Positions 38,730-49,747 are shown, counted from the first letter of the stretch. The stretch: 64,000 nucleotides of DNA from Prorocentrum cordatum (GCA_963575745.1 CAUYUJ010015834.1:20001-84000); one strand, 5' to 3'. Numbers and translations are program-made. The notes: generated from the sequence alone by a model not told the origin.

Positions 38730-38910
38730 TGTGTATGGGGTTGAAGTACAAGGGTACAGAACCCCTGATCCGTTGGTAGAGAGATGGAGGGATAGATGGA
38801 TATCTTTCCCTCCCAAGCGATCAAGGTACGATCGCTCCAACTCAGTACCTGAGCCCAAACGGCCAGGTGCGGGAGAGGTAAGGATAAGGAGTATATATGA
38901 GGGTATTAAG
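38730..38910 (-). repeat. 5' LTR
   Basis: Direct-repeat partner of 20,805-20,985, with 6 substitutions over 179 aligned bases. It begins, on the + strand, TGTGTATGGGG. The outer end reads GGGTATTAAG where the other LTR has GGGTATTACA, so the terminal CA is lost. A TATA-like TCATATATAC (minus strand) lies at 38,891-38,900. AGCATC at 38,925-38,930 matches AGCATC immediately outside the other LTR and may be a displaced target-site duplication. Confidence 0.9.
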
Positions 38911-38930
38911 GAGGAGATTCACAGAGCATC

Positions 38931-39600
38931 AGCCTCAACCTCAGCCTCAGCCTGCCATCAGCCTCCAGCCTTGACTCCACGTCTGCCTCACCTGCCTCTG
39001 CGCAGCCTCACCACAGCAGCCACTACCTCAGCCTCAGCCTCCAGCCCTCAGCCTGCCTCAGCCTCAGCCTGCATCAGCCTTCAAGCCCTCACCTGGCCTC
39101 ACCGCACGCCTTCTGCCACAGCCCTTCCCCTCATTCCTCCACCTCACACTGCTCAAGCGTCTTGCCCTCAGACCTGCCTCAGCCTCAGCCTCAGCCTCAG
39201 CCTGCCTCAGCCTGCCTCAGCCTGCCTCAGCCTCAGCCTGCCTCAGCCTCAGCCTGCCTCAGCGGCTGCCTCAGCCTGCCTCAGTATCAGCTTGCCTACG
39301 CCTCAGCCTCAGCCTGCCTCAGCCTCAGCCTCAGCCTGCTTCAGCTTCAGCCTCAACCTTAGCCTCAACCTCAACCTTTTCCTCAGCCTCAGCCTCAGCC
39401 TGCATCAGCCTCAGCCTCAGCCCTCACCTGCCTCTAGCACAGCCTGCCCCAGCGTCTGCCATCAAGCAGCCTCAAGCCTCAGCCTCAATCGCGCAACCTC
39501 AGCATCAGTCCTCAAAACAGCCTCAGCCTGCCTCAGCCTCAGCCAGCCTCAGCCTCAGCCTCAGCCTCCTCAGCCGCAAGCCTGCCTCAGCCTCATTTTG
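38931..39600. repeat. CAGCCT-type array, right of the copia element
   Basis: Same word family as 20,235-20,804 (CAGCCTCAGCCTGCCT), with a shared ~100-bp segment near 39,320-39,410. The simplest reading is that the copia element inserted into one pre-existing array. Confidence 0.92.
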
Positions 39601-39604
39601 CTAC

Positions 39605-39965
39605 GGCATGGCCCGGGAATGGAGTTCTGGGAACTCGAAGACCACGAAGTGGCCTACAGTTGGCTCCGTGCATTCAAAATGTGGCCCGGGAATGGAGTTC
39701 TGGGAACTCGAAGACCACGAAGTGGTCTACAGTTGGCTCCGGGCATTCAAAATGTGGCCCGGGAATGGAGTTCTGGGAAGTCGAAGAGCACGAAGTGGCC
39801 TACAATTGGCTCCGGGCATTCAGAATGTGGCCCGGGAATGGAGTTCTGGAGGTCGAAGAGCACGAAGTGGCCTACAGTTGGCCTCCCGGATTCAGAATGT
39901 GCCCCGGGAATGGAGTTCTGGAGGTCGAAGAGCACGAAGTGTGTGACTGTTGGCTTAAAACGACT
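39605..39965. repeat. 73-bp tandem array, five units
   Basis: GCCCGGGAATGGAGTTCTGG recurs at about 39,611, 39,684, 39,757, 39,830 and 39,902 (73-bp spacing). Other shared words are TCGAAGA.CACGAAGTGGCCTAC and GTTGGCTCCGGGCATTCA. ORFs in all frames are repeat translation. Confidence 0.95.
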
Positions 39966-40080
39966 CTGCGGCACCCTGTTCCGGCAACACGCCAGACCCT
40001 CCCTGTGGATCATCTGCTGCCTCTTTTTTAACTCCATTAGAAACCTATCTTCTTCGCAGCGATGTAAAAAATAGCGAGGC

Positions 40081-40086
40081 AAAAAA

Positions 40087-40124
<38 letters not shown>
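40081..40124 (+). repeat. Poly(A) run
   Basis: AAAAAAC followed by 37 consecutive A on the + strand, in GC-rich surroundings. Could be the tail of a retroposed transcript or an expanded homopolymer. No AATAAA and no recognisable gene lies immediately upstream. Confidence 0.9.
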
Positions 40125-40125
<1 letters not shown>

Positions 40126-40454
40126 GCCAACTCCTGTCCATGTTTTAAACCGTCTCCCCCTGGGCACCCGCGGATGGGGAGGGCAAGATGGGGGCGAGGA
40201 CTACTAGGACGGAAAAGATGACGGTGGCGAGGGAAGAGGATGAGGAGGAGGAGGAACAGGGACACGCCGGGCTGCACCCGACAGCAGCGGAATCGCCCGG
40301 ATCGGCGGCACTGGCCGGAGGCCACTAAAATATTTGGCTTCGAGCGATCCCTACCGAAACCTTCGGCGTTTGGTCCCAACGGTGCGCGCGTCTACTGGAA
40401 GGATGTGCGCAGTGCCCGGCGGCGTCGGCCAGCGCGGCGGCCGGGCCAGGTCGC

Positions 40455-41040
40455 AAGTTGATGTTATAATATACCATGACCTGCTATGCTAGTATGTGGC
40501 GATGTGCTACACGGTCGTCTCATGACATGTTATGCGATAAAGCGCAATGATATGTGATGGTATGCCAAGGTGTCTGATGTTGTACTCGGTTATGCTATAC
40601 TATGTTGTGTTATGTTGAGTTCTGTTGTACCATGGTATACTGTGATGTGTTACGTGATGGTATGTCATGTTCTTGTTTGTCATGAGTTTGCTATGTTATT
40701 GCATGTCGTGGCATGCTCGTGTTGTGTTATATGTTATAGTATGGTGTGGCATGTTGTGTTCAGGCGTGCTCGTCGCTATGCTCTGCTGTGGTATTATGAT
40801 ATGTTTGGTGACGCTGTGTCATGCTATGATATGTTACGTCAGTGTGTCTTATGGTATGTTCGGTTATGGTATGTTATGTTATGTTATGTTGTGTTATGCC
40901 GTTGTCTGTTCTGTCGTGTTCTGCTCTGGTATGTTATGTTATATGTGGGTGTCCTCTATTTGTCATGATATTGATATGTTATGTTCTGCCATGATCTGTC
41001 ATGCTCTTGCTCTGTTCTGTCATGTTCTGTTGTGCCATAT
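40455..41040. repeat. Degenerate TATGTTATG/TGTTCTGTCATG repeat
   Basis: Words such as TATGTTATGTT, GGTATGTTATG and TTCTGTCATG recur at 5-10 bp spacing over nearly 600 bp. ORFs rich in Cys/Tyr/Val/Leu/Met (132 and 137 codons) result from the repeat. Confidence 0.85.
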
Positions 41041-41041
41041 T

Positions 41042-41216
41042 GTGTTCTGTCGTGTTTGTGGAGTGCGCGAGGCGGGATAACCAAGACACTCGGGACAACT
41101 TGGGATCTGGCGGCCGCGGTATGCAAAGTGTGTTCTGTCGTGTTTGTCGAGGGCGCGAGGTGGGATAACCGGGACACTCGGGACAACTTGGGGTCGGGTG
41201 CCGCGGTATGCAGGGT
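41042..41216. repeat. 87-bp direct duplication
   Basis: Two units starting GTGTTCTGTCGTGTTTGT at 41,042 and 41,129, each containing GGGATAACC.AGACACTCGGG or a close variant, and GCCGCGGTATGCA. Confidence 0.9.
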
Positions 41217-41276
41217 GGGAGTGGCCGGAAGGTCTGTTCTCAAAACCTAACGACCCAAGCCTGTCCGGTGGGGAAC

Positions 41277-41291
41277 AACAACACTAACACT

Positions 41292-41332
<41 letters not shown>
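41277..41332. repeat. (AAC)n microsatellite
   Basis: AACACTAACACTAACAAC followed by about 13 CAA triplets. Confidence 0.95.
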
Positions 41333-41333
<1 letters not shown>

Positions 41334-41339
41334 TACTAG

Positions 41340-42095
41340 CACGTGGGGACACTCCGTTCTCACCAGTGCCAGGGTTTTCATAGGAGGCGGGCAATACCCC
41401 CACTTTGTGGGGGGGCCGGTCCAAGCTCTACCAAATTTCCAAACGACTCTTCGCCACCACCCACACCCAGCTTCCCGCCCTATGACGTTCGGACACTTCA
41501 CTTCGTGGCATGCGGACGACCGTGGCTACTATTCAGGGCCCCGCGGCCGACGACGACGGCGTGCGCGCGCGAAGAAAAAACGAATGTGTCCCATAAGGTA
41601 TTATTTGACAGGGATGATGGCCCTGGCATGCGCGCAACCGTTGTTGCAGAAGTTCGAAGCACGTGAAAAAGTTGCTCGCAAGAGCCCGTTTGACAGAAAT
41701 GTTGAAAAAATATTGGGTTTCCTCAGAAATCCGCAAGAGCGCGCAAGATGAATTTTTGAAACTTTTTTTTTGAAAAACCATTGGGTTTTCATGTTTTTAT
41801 GTTAAAATCGCTACGACAACTAAGGTTTTGGAAGGATTTCATCTTGCGCGCGCGAGTGTGCACTTCGTGTCATTTTTTGCAAAAGGATTCTTGAAGTTTG
41901 GCTATGTTAGAACAAGACATGTCATTTTATATTGTTTTTTGACCGGGAAAGCGGGCGTCAACAAAACAACCGGATCCGGACTCCCCCGATTTGCCTGAGA
42001 CTTCCTCACGAAAATGATGAAAATGTGGCTGCGGCCTAGGCGCGGCGAGGGGGGCGTGCACCAGGGGGCCCAACAATAATTATTCTTTAGAAGAA
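41340..42095. other. No recognisable gene
   Basis: Mixed sequence, relatively AT-rich after 41,700 (runs of T and A). ORFs of up to 114 codons lack motifs. GAAATTTTTTTT-type tracts near 41,755-41,775. Confidence 0.45.
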
Positions 42096-42099
42096 ATAA

Positions 42100-42104
42100 T
42101 GTTC

Positions 42105-42191
<87 letters not shown>

Positions 42192-42192
42192 G

Positions 42193-42240
<48 letters not shown>

Positions 42241-42255
42241 GCAACAAGAACGCAA
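42100..42255. repeat. (AAC)n/(AACAGC)n microsatellite
   Basis: AAC triplets, then alternating AACAGC hexamers, then AAC again. The tidy Asn/Ser or Val/Leu ORFs are repeat translation. Confidence 0.97.
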
Positions 42256-42347
42256 CAAGTAGAATCCTCAACACGGATTCTCACTTCAGCCACGCACCCG
42301 GGGACAATGAATGACCGTTTCGGACCGTCCTGGGGGCCCAGGAGAAT

Positions 42348-42715
42348 GGGGAGGAGGAGGAGGGGGAGGAGGAGGAGGAGGAGGAGGAGGAGGGAAAGGA
42401 GATGAGAGAGGAAGAGAGGAGGAGAAAGGGGCGGGGAGGAGAAGGCGGAGGAGCAGGAGAGCGGAGGAGGAGGCGAAGAGGTGGAGGAGGCCACCCTCGC
42501 TCTGATGTGCACTACGCAGCTGCACGCTCGGCAGCATCTGGGGGCCGCGTAACAGGACTCCGTCGGGCGAACGAGGCTTCCCGCAGCCTCCCGTGCCTCC
42601 TCCTCCTCCTCCCCCTCCTACCTCCTCCCCTCCTCCGTCCCCCTCCTCCTCCTCCTCCCCTCCTCCTCCTCTCCTCCCTCCTCCTCCTCCTCCTCCTCCT
42701 CCTCCCAATCCCTAT
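42348..42715. repeat. (AGG)n ... (TCC)n inverted microsatellite pair
   Basis: Polypurine AGG at 42,348-42,490, a ~100-bp spacer, then polypyrimidine TCC at 42,597-42,708. The two arms are complementary and could form a long hairpin or triplex. Confidence 0.85.
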
Positions 42716-42719
42716 CTCC

Positions 42720-43505
42720 TAAAACTCTATATCCTCCTATCTCTATATCCCAGTAATGTGTCTATCTCTGTCTTCTAAAAACACCAGCTCTACATCCTTG
42801 TCTCTACCCTTATACCTGTTCCGATCCCCCCATCGAGCCCCTCTCATCGTGGCCCCCCCGCACGACCCCCATCGTGGCCCTCATCGTGACTGTGTCAAGC
42901 TGTTCAGGGTCTTCTGCCTTCGTGGTGTCCTGTTGGCAGCGGGCCGGTGCGAGTTTCCGATCAGTCAGAAACATATCATCTGGCACATCGTTGTGACTTC
43001 GGAGAGGCACGGCGGGAGGCGTCGAGCAGTACCCAGCTCCAAGCGCCACGAGAAGCCGCTGTGCTAGGGCGACCGAAGACAAACGGCATCCGAGAGAAGA
43101 ACCGCAACGGTCCTCCAAGAGCAAATGTCAGATGTGGCATCAACAGCCTGTCATTTTGAGAGGGCAGAGGCGCACCCGTGATTGAACTCCTCATCCGTGG
43201 TGACTGCAGCTCATCCCCTTATCGCCCTCAGACCCCCAACGCTCGCTGGCACTCCGAGCCTCCTTGGCCCAAGCCTCGCTCGCACCCCGAGCTTCCTATC
43301 TCCTAGGCTCCAAACGCCTCGCCCGCACCCTGAGCCTCCAAGAAACCCCAGAGCCTCCATCACACAGACCCCCCAGCGCCCCAGCGCCTCGCTGGCATCC
43401 CGAGTCTCCCCGAAGCAAGAAGGCCCAAATACGGCACAGACGCAGACTTCACGAGACGCGCGCGAAACTTCACGGGTCGGGCGGAAGGGGGGATGGGAAA
43501 GGGGA
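42720..43505. other. No recognisable gene
   Basis: No tandem structure and no protein motif; short ORFs only. A pyrimidine-rich stretch with CCCGAGCCTCC-like words near 43,240-43,400. Confidence 0.45.
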
Positions 43506-43507
43506 GA

Positions 43508-43620
43508 ATTCGCGAATCAGCTCGAGCAGCTGGATTTTCCAGCGCATCCCAGTGGCGAGGTTTGAAACCAGCTGCACGTGGCCAAATTTATAACACCCCA
43601 CTTCCCTTTTCTGGGGCGAG
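43508..43620 (+). repeat. Dispersed GAATCAGCTC..AGCTG element, copy 1
   Basis: CGAATCAGCTCGAGCAGCTG, GATTTTCCAGCGC.TCCCAG, ACCAGCTGCA and CCCCACTTCCC are shared in order with 50,960-51,085. Includes the near-palindrome CAGCTCGAGCAGCTG. Confidence 0.55.
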
Positions 43621-43834
43621 AGGCTCTCATGAGTTGCCACCGAAACGTGGCCTTCCGACTCCAGAGGCTCAGACCATCCCACAGCACATGGTTTTCACAT
43701 CGACCTCGAATCGGCGATACGTCGTCGCCTAGATGCATTGCTCTGCTGGTCGATGTTCCGACTCCCCCAGCCAGCGGAAGGCGCACTGGATCGGGCTTCT
43801 TCTGACCAGGGTCAATGCAAACCAGGGTCAGTTA

Positions 43835-43945
43835 GGCCTTGCAGGAGCCTGCAAGACTCCACAGGATCCTGCAGGATCCTGCGCGCAAGCCCGGGACAGT
43901 GCACCCCTGGCTCTGCAGGATCCTGCAAGATCCGGCATCCTGGCT
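43835..43945. repeat. CAGGATCCTGCAGGATCCTG repeats
   Basis: Partly palindromic words CAGGATCCTG and CTGCAAGA.TCC recur over about 110 bp. Confidence 0.75.
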
Positions 43946-44540
43946 GACCCCCGTTTGCCCTGACCCCCGTCCCGAGGCTCCCGACTGAAACCACCTCCAC
44001 CACCGCCGGGGATAGAGCTGCCAACTGAGTGACGATCAAAAACGGGTCTTACGCGAGATGCAACAGCGACCTTACGCAATGGCTTACGCGGGCCGCTGGC
44101 GCGGCACGCCGCATTGGAGACGAGGGCGCTCACGCGCGAACTTCCGCGGGCAGCTTACGCGCCATTTGTCGGCGCAAACGAGTCCTACAGTTCCCCGACC
44201 CCTGAGAGCCGAGGGGGGTGGGCCCAGCGCCGAGCCGAGAGCCCCCGCAAGGAGCTTCCGAAAGATCAAGCTCATGGCGGCGGCTCTTGCCCTCGAGCCG
44301 CCCGATCCTCTCGTCGCCGTGCGCAGTGCAGCTGATTGAGGGTCGGAGGATCGCGCCGCATCGCCAATGCGTCGCTGGTGCATCGGCGACGCACCGGCGA
44401 CGTCGGTGATGCATCGGCGCCCTCGGCGAGGAGTAGGCTGGGCTCCACGTCGAGCTGCATCGCCGAAAATTCAAGTCATACTTCGGGTCTCCGTCGGCCA
44501 TTCGGGACTATCCATGCAAACAAGGAGCGCCCTGGGCAAT
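43946..44540. other. No gene; short GATGCATCGGCGAC repeats
   Basis: At 44,350-44,425 GCATCGGCGACGCACC-type words recur in both orientations. The remainder is unremarkable GC-rich sequence. Confidence 0.5.
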
Positions 44541-47080
44541 ACACGGCGAGGTATTGCTCAGATCCGCGCGGTGCCTCACTCCGCTGGACCCACCAGCAGC
44601 CCTCGAAAGTGGCGACAATTTCGCAGATCGCAGCCCCCCCAGGCACGGCGAGGTCTTGCTCAGATCCGCGCGCTCCCTGACCCACCACACCCCCGAAAGT
44701 GGCACAGGTCGCCGATCGCACCCGGAGCACGGCGAGTCCTGCTAGCTGAGCGTGAATCCGCGCGGTTCCGCTGGACCCATCCAGCAGCCCTCCAAAGTGG
44801 CGATTATATATAATATGGCGACAATTTTTCGCAGATCGCACCACCCCTAGGACGGCGAGTCTTAGCTCAGATCCGCGCGCCCTCACTCCGGCTGGACCTA
44901 CCACAGCCCACGAAAGTGGCGACAGTACGCAGATCGCAGCCCCCCAGGCACGGCAGGTCTTCTCAGAACCGCGCGTGCCTTCCCCCCGCTGACCCACCAC
45001 ACCCTCCGAAAGTGCGACAATTTCGCAGATCGCAGCGCAGCCCCCCCAGGCACGGCGAGGTCTTGCTCAGATCTGCGCGGTGCCTATTCCGCTGGGCCCA
45101 CCAGCAGCCCTCGAAAGTGGCGACAGTTTCGCAGATCGCAGCCCCCCAGCACGGCGAGGTCTTGCTCAGATCTGCGCGTCACTCCGCTGGATCCACCAGC
45201 AGCCCTCGAAAGTGGCGACGGTTTCGCAGATCGCAGCCCCCCAGGGACGGCGAGGTCTTGCTCAGATCTGCGCGGTGCCTCACTCCGCTGGACCCACCAG
45301 CAGCCCTCGAAAGTGGCGACACTTTCGCAGATCGCAGCCCCCCAGGGACGGCGAGGTCCACCTCAGATCTGCGCGGTGCCTCACTCCGCTGGACCCACCA
45401 GCAGCCCTCGAAAGTGGCGACACTTTCGCAGATCGCGGCCCCCCAAGGATGGGGAGGTCCGCTCAGATCCGCGCGCTGCCTCACTCCGCTGGACCCACCA
45501 GCAGCCCCCGAAAGTGGCGACAATTTCGCAGATCGCAGCCCCCCAGGCACGGCGAGGTCTTGATCAGATCCGCGCGGCGCCTCACTCCGCTGGACCCACC
45601 AGCAGCCCCCGAAAGCGGCGACAGGTTCGCAGATCGCAGCCCCCCCAAGCACGGCAAGGTCTTGATCAGATCCGCGCTGCGCCTCACTCCGCTGGACCCA
45701 CCAGAAGCCCTCGAAAATGGCGACAGTTCGCTAGATCGCAGCCCCCCCGCACAGCGAGGTCTTCTCAGGATTCCGCGCGGTGCCTCACTCCGCTGTACCC
45801 ACCAGCATCCCCCGAAAATGGCGACAGTTCGCAATCGCTGCCCCCCAGTCCGGGAGTTGCTCAGATCGCGCGGTGCCTCACTAGTCTCTCGCTGTTCCCC
45901 ACCAGCAGCCCCACGAAAAGCTGGCGACAATTTCGCAGATCGCCGCCACCCCAGCACGGCCGAGGTCTTGCTCAGATTTCCGCGTGCGCCTCACACCGCA
46001 GGAACCCTACCAGCAGCCCTCGAAAGTGGCGACAGGTTCGCAGATCGCAGCCCCCCAGGCACGGCGAGGTCTTGCTCAGATCCGCGCGGTGCCTCCCCCC
46101 GCTGGACCCACCAGCAGCCCTCGAAAGTGGCGACAATTTCGCAGATCGCAGCCCCCCCAGGCACGGCGAGGTCTTGCTCAGATCCGCGCGGTGCCTCACT
46201 CCCTGACATACCACAGCCCCCGAAAATGGCGACAGGTCCAGATCGCACCCCCCAGCACGGCGAGACGGCGAGTCTTGCTCAGAATCCGCGTGCTCACTCC
46301 GCTGGAACCCCCACCAGCAGCCTCCCGAAAGGGTGACAATTTTCGCAATCCGCAGCCCCCCAGCACAGATATATATATGTTTCCGAGACTATCGGCCACC
46401 GCGATCGCAAGCCCCCCCAAGCCAACGGCCGAAGGACTTGATTCAGATCCGCGCGGTGCCTCATCCCTGGCACCAAAAAAAAAAAATACCAGCAGCCCTC
46501 AAAAGTGGCGACAGTTTCGCAGATCGCAGCCCCCCAGGCACAGCGAGGTCTTGCTCAGGTCCGCGCGGCGCCTCACTCCGCTGATCGCAGCCCCCCCAAG
46601 CACGGCGAGGTCTTGATCAGATCCGCGCGGTGCCTCACTCCGCTGGACATACCAGCAGCCCTCAAAAATGGCGGCAGGTTCGCAGATCGCAGCCCCCCAG
46701 GCACGGCGAGGTCTTGCTCAGATCCGCGCTGCGCCTCACTCCGCTGGACCCACCAGCAGCCCTCGAAAGTGGCGACATTTCGCAGATCGCAGCCCCCCAG
46801 GCTCGGCGAGGTCTTGCTCAGATCCGCGCGGTGCCTCACTCCGCTGGACCCACCAGCAGCCCTCGAAAGTGGCGACAATTTCGCAGGTCGCAGCCCCCCA
46901 GGCACGGCGAGGTCTTGCTCAGATCCGCGCGGCGCCTCACTCCGCTGGACCCACCAGCAGCCCTCGAAAGTGGCGACAGGTTCGCAGATCGCAGCCCCCC
47001 AGGCTCGGCGAGGTCTTGCTCAGATCCGCGCGGCCGCCTCACTCCGCTGGACCCACCAGCAGCCCTCGAAAGTGGCGACA
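44540..47080. repeat. ~101-bp satellite, subfamily A
   Basis: About 25 units. Conserved words: CTCGAAAGTGGCGACA, TTTCGCAGATCGCAGCCCCC, GGCGAGGTCTTGCTCAGATC, GCGCGGTGCCTCACTCCGCT, GGACCCACCAGCAGCC. Spacing is 101-102 bp in the regular part (for example CCTCGAAAG at 46,861 and 46,962) and irregular with deletions at 44,700-45,000 and 45,800-46,500. ORFs running through it (418, 297 and 238 codons) are repeat translation. Confidence 0.95.
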
Positions 47081-47712
47081 GTTTCACAGGTCGCAGCCCC
47101 CCAGGGATGGCGAGGTCTAATTTGGGTCCGCGCGTGGCGTTACTGTGCTGGGCCCCCCAGCAGGCCTCGAAAGTGGCGACAGTTTCACAGATCGCAGCCC
47201 CCCAGGGATGGCGAGGTCTAATTTGAATCCGCGCGTGGCGTCACTGTGCTGGGCCCCCCAGCAGGCCTCGAAAGTGGCGACAGTTTCACAGATCGCAGCC
47301 CCCCAGGGATGGCGAGGTCTAATTTGGGTCCCGCGTGGCGTCACTGTGCTGGGCCCCCCAGCAGGCCTCGAAAGTGGCGACAGTTTCACAGATCGCAGCC
47401 CCCCAGGGATGGCGAGGTCTAATTTGGGTCCGCGCGCGGCGTCACTGTGCTGGCCCCCCCCCAGCAAGCCTCGAAAGTGGCGACAGTTTCACAGATCGCA
47501 GCCCCCCAGGGATGGCGAGGTCTAATTTGGGTCCGCGCGTGGCGTCACTGTGCTGGGCCCCCCAGCAGGCCTGGAAAGTGGCGACGGTTTCACAGATCGC
47601 AGCCCCCCAGGGATGGCGAGGTCTAATTTGGGTCCACGCGTGGCGTCACTGTGCTGGGCCCCCCAGCAGGCCTCGAAAGTAGCGACAGTTTCACAGATCG
47701 CAGCCCCCCGTA
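47080..47712. repeat. ~101-bp satellite, subfamily B
   Basis: Six or seven units with the same core (CTCGAAAGTGGCGACAGTTT, CAGATCGCAGCCCCCCAGGG) but different flanks: ATGGCGAGGTCTAATTTGGG, GCGTCACTGTGCTGGGCCCC. The switch from subfamily A is abrupt near 47,080. Units are more uniform than in A, suggesting later amplification. Confidence 0.95.
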
Positions 47713-48104
47713 GGCAAGACAGGAGGAGGCAGGCAGAAGGCGGGAGGAAGGAAGGTGGAGACCACAGCCCCTTATTCAAAACGAATACCCAACCAAGGAG
47801 GGTTGATGCTACGAAACGGACCTCTCGCGCGCGCTCGTCGCAATCGTTCGAACGAAATGGTATGCGTGCTGTCGCATGAACCCACAGCACAAGAAACGGG
47901 ACGCCAAATCTGAGATTTGACGCGAACTCCCGCTTCAAGCATCCAATGAAAACCGTCAAAACCCAAGACATGCACGTCAAAACGTGGAGACAAACCCGAG
48001 TTCGGGCGAACTCGAGTCTCACGTTTCCTTGAGTCTTCTCCCCCTAAAGAAATTGACCCTGGTGTTGACCCCTACCCCCCATCTCCCCATCTACTCGGAT
48101 CTCA

Positions 48105-48252
48105 TTTGGAACCTCCTCCTCCTCACCCTCCTCCTCCTCGTCCTCCTCCTTCCCCTCACTCCTCCTCCTCCTCCTCCCCCTCCTCCTCCTCCTCCTCCTC
48201 CTCCTCCTCCTCCTCCTGCTCCTCCTCCTCCTCCTCCTCCCCCTCCTCTTGT
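48105..48252. repeat. (TCC)n microsatellite
   Basis: TCC triplets with occasional CCC and GTC interruptions; polypyrimidine on the + strand. Confidence 0.95.
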
Positions 48253-48329
48253 CACGCCCCCAGACATGTCGGTGGGGCGGGCCGAGTGTTCCGCCTGAGA
48301 CATCCTCACCGCTTATGGTCCTGAAGATT

Positions 48330-48770
48330 GATAGTTAAAGAAGCGTCACGGATGAAGGGCGGGTCGAGTCGTGCTCAAAATGTTGCCCTCACCGGAGCGC
48401 CGCGCACATTCGTCTTGAACCTTTGCAGCAGTTGTAGGGGTTGGGGGCGGGTCCTTTTCAAGATGTGGTTATCGGCTTAGCGCTGGGCACATTCGTCTAA
48501 GTTTGCGACAGTTGCAAAGATGGGGGCCTGGTCATTTTCAACATGTGGCTCTCCCCTTAGCGCCGCGCGCGCTCCCAGTAAAAGTTTGCAGCGGTTTCGC
48601 GGATGGAAGGCGGACCGATTCCAAGATCTTGCTCTCGCCCAAGCGCCGCACACATTCGTCTTGAGAGCTTGCAGCAGTTTCTAGGATCGGGGACGAATCC
48701 TTCTAAAGATGTGGCGCTCGCCTTTGCGCCGCGCACATTCGTTGCAGAAGCTTGCAGCGGCTTCAAGGAT
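48330..48770. repeat. ~82-bp tandem repeat, about five units
   Basis: GCGCCGCGCACATTCGT (or near variants) recurs about every 80-85 bp from 48,398 to 48,740. Each is followed by TTGCAGC.GTT and, ~30 bp later, TTCAAGATGTGG or TTC.AAGAT.TTG. The block AAGTTTGCAGCGGTTTCGC resembles the core of the 101-bp satellite. Confidence 0.8.
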
Positions 48771-49745
48771 TCGTATAATTGAAGTCCCATGAACGGCTTT
48801 CTGACACGATGTATCATTATCAGAAAGACACGTTATAACAGGCGATTCGCTATATCAGGAATGCAGTTTCGGCATGACTTAGGACAATCAGGACGCAACA
48901 GTCGCGTTTATTCGCGGCGTTGAAATCCCAGGACTGTGTTGTGGCACGATTGAAGATTATAGTCAAGATATTCCAGCGGTGCCCTTCCACAGTTCTCGTA
49001 ATGAAAATAAATTGTTGCAAGGAGTTCCCTACGAAGAAGAAACGTGGAGGGAAGGTCTCATCTAGAGCAACATCGATGATGCGTCCTGGCTTTGCACTGC
49101 TTCTCCTCCTCCTCCTCCTCCTCCTCCGCGATCCTCCTCCTCCATCCTCGACCATCATCCCTCCTCCTCCCCGCCCCTGGCCTCCACAGGCGGCCTGTAG
49201 CTCCTCGACCATCCCCCCCCCCGCCCTGAGAGGGCCCGCCTCCAGCGCGCCCACGCCCTGCGGGCTGTCGCTCAGCGCCGACGCCCACGCCTCTCTCGGG
49301 CGGGCGGGCCCCTCGGCCCGCCCACGGCCATCAGCCAGCTCAGCCGTCGACGGGCCGTCCGAAGGCGACCCGGGATGGAGCACTGGCCCCATGGGGGAGG
49401 CATCGGGCCCTCCAGGGGCCCCGCTCTCTCCATGGCGGCACCAGTGGTGCAATCAGGGCATGGCCGCCAGAACGCTGGCCACGATCGAGGATCGAGGGAC
49501 GGGATGTGAAACGCTCTTGGCTCTGCGGGGGCGCCATCGTGGCCACGGCGGCTGGACGCACCTCGAGAAAGTGGGCAGGATGGACCCTCGCGCGCTGGCC
49601 TCATTCGTTGTTTGTTGGACTGCAGCGGGGACCTGCCTGGGGCGTCGTCGGCCGCCGCCTGTCCGGACGAGCTGGCGCTGCCGTTCGTACGGCGGCGCGC
49701 CCAGCTTTCAGCAACCAAGGCCCTGACATCCTGCAGCTGTGCATC
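48771..49745. other. No recognisable gene
   Basis: 48,771-49,080 is relatively AT-rich unique sequence. A short TCC run lies at 49,098-49,160. 49,160-49,740 is GC-rich with large but motif-free ORFs on both strands. Confidence 0.5.
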
Positions 49746-49747
49746 CT

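Larger units (their letters stand above)
20805..38910 (-). mobile_element. Giant (~18.1 kb) Ty1/copia-type LTR retrotransposon with accessory ORFs
   Basis: Bounded by direct repeats of about 181 bp (96-97% identical) with TGT...ACA ends, and transcribed on the minus strand. Domain order is Gag, three CCCH fingers, protease, integrase, RT, RNase H; integrase before RT is diagnostic of copia/Pseudoviridae. After RNase H, 7.7 kb of further coding sequence follows in at least three blocks. Typical copia elements are about 5-9 kb, so this one is roughly twice the usual length. It is visibly more AT-rich than the flanking DNA. It sits inside a CAGCCT-type array present on both sides. The coding region carries four in-frame stops (TAA at 36,491, 32,187, 27,828 and 26,096), one TAG (27,627) and about five frameshifts, so this copy is probably not autonomous. 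Confidence 0.9.

Noticed and set aside
40570-41080. 132- and 137-codon ORFs resembling Cys-rich membrane proteins
   Set aside because: Encoded by the TATGTTATG degenerate repeat.
44916-47682. Several 100-418 codon ORFs in the 101-bp satellite
   Set aside because: Unit-length periodicity of the predicted protein and open frames on both strands; repeat translation.
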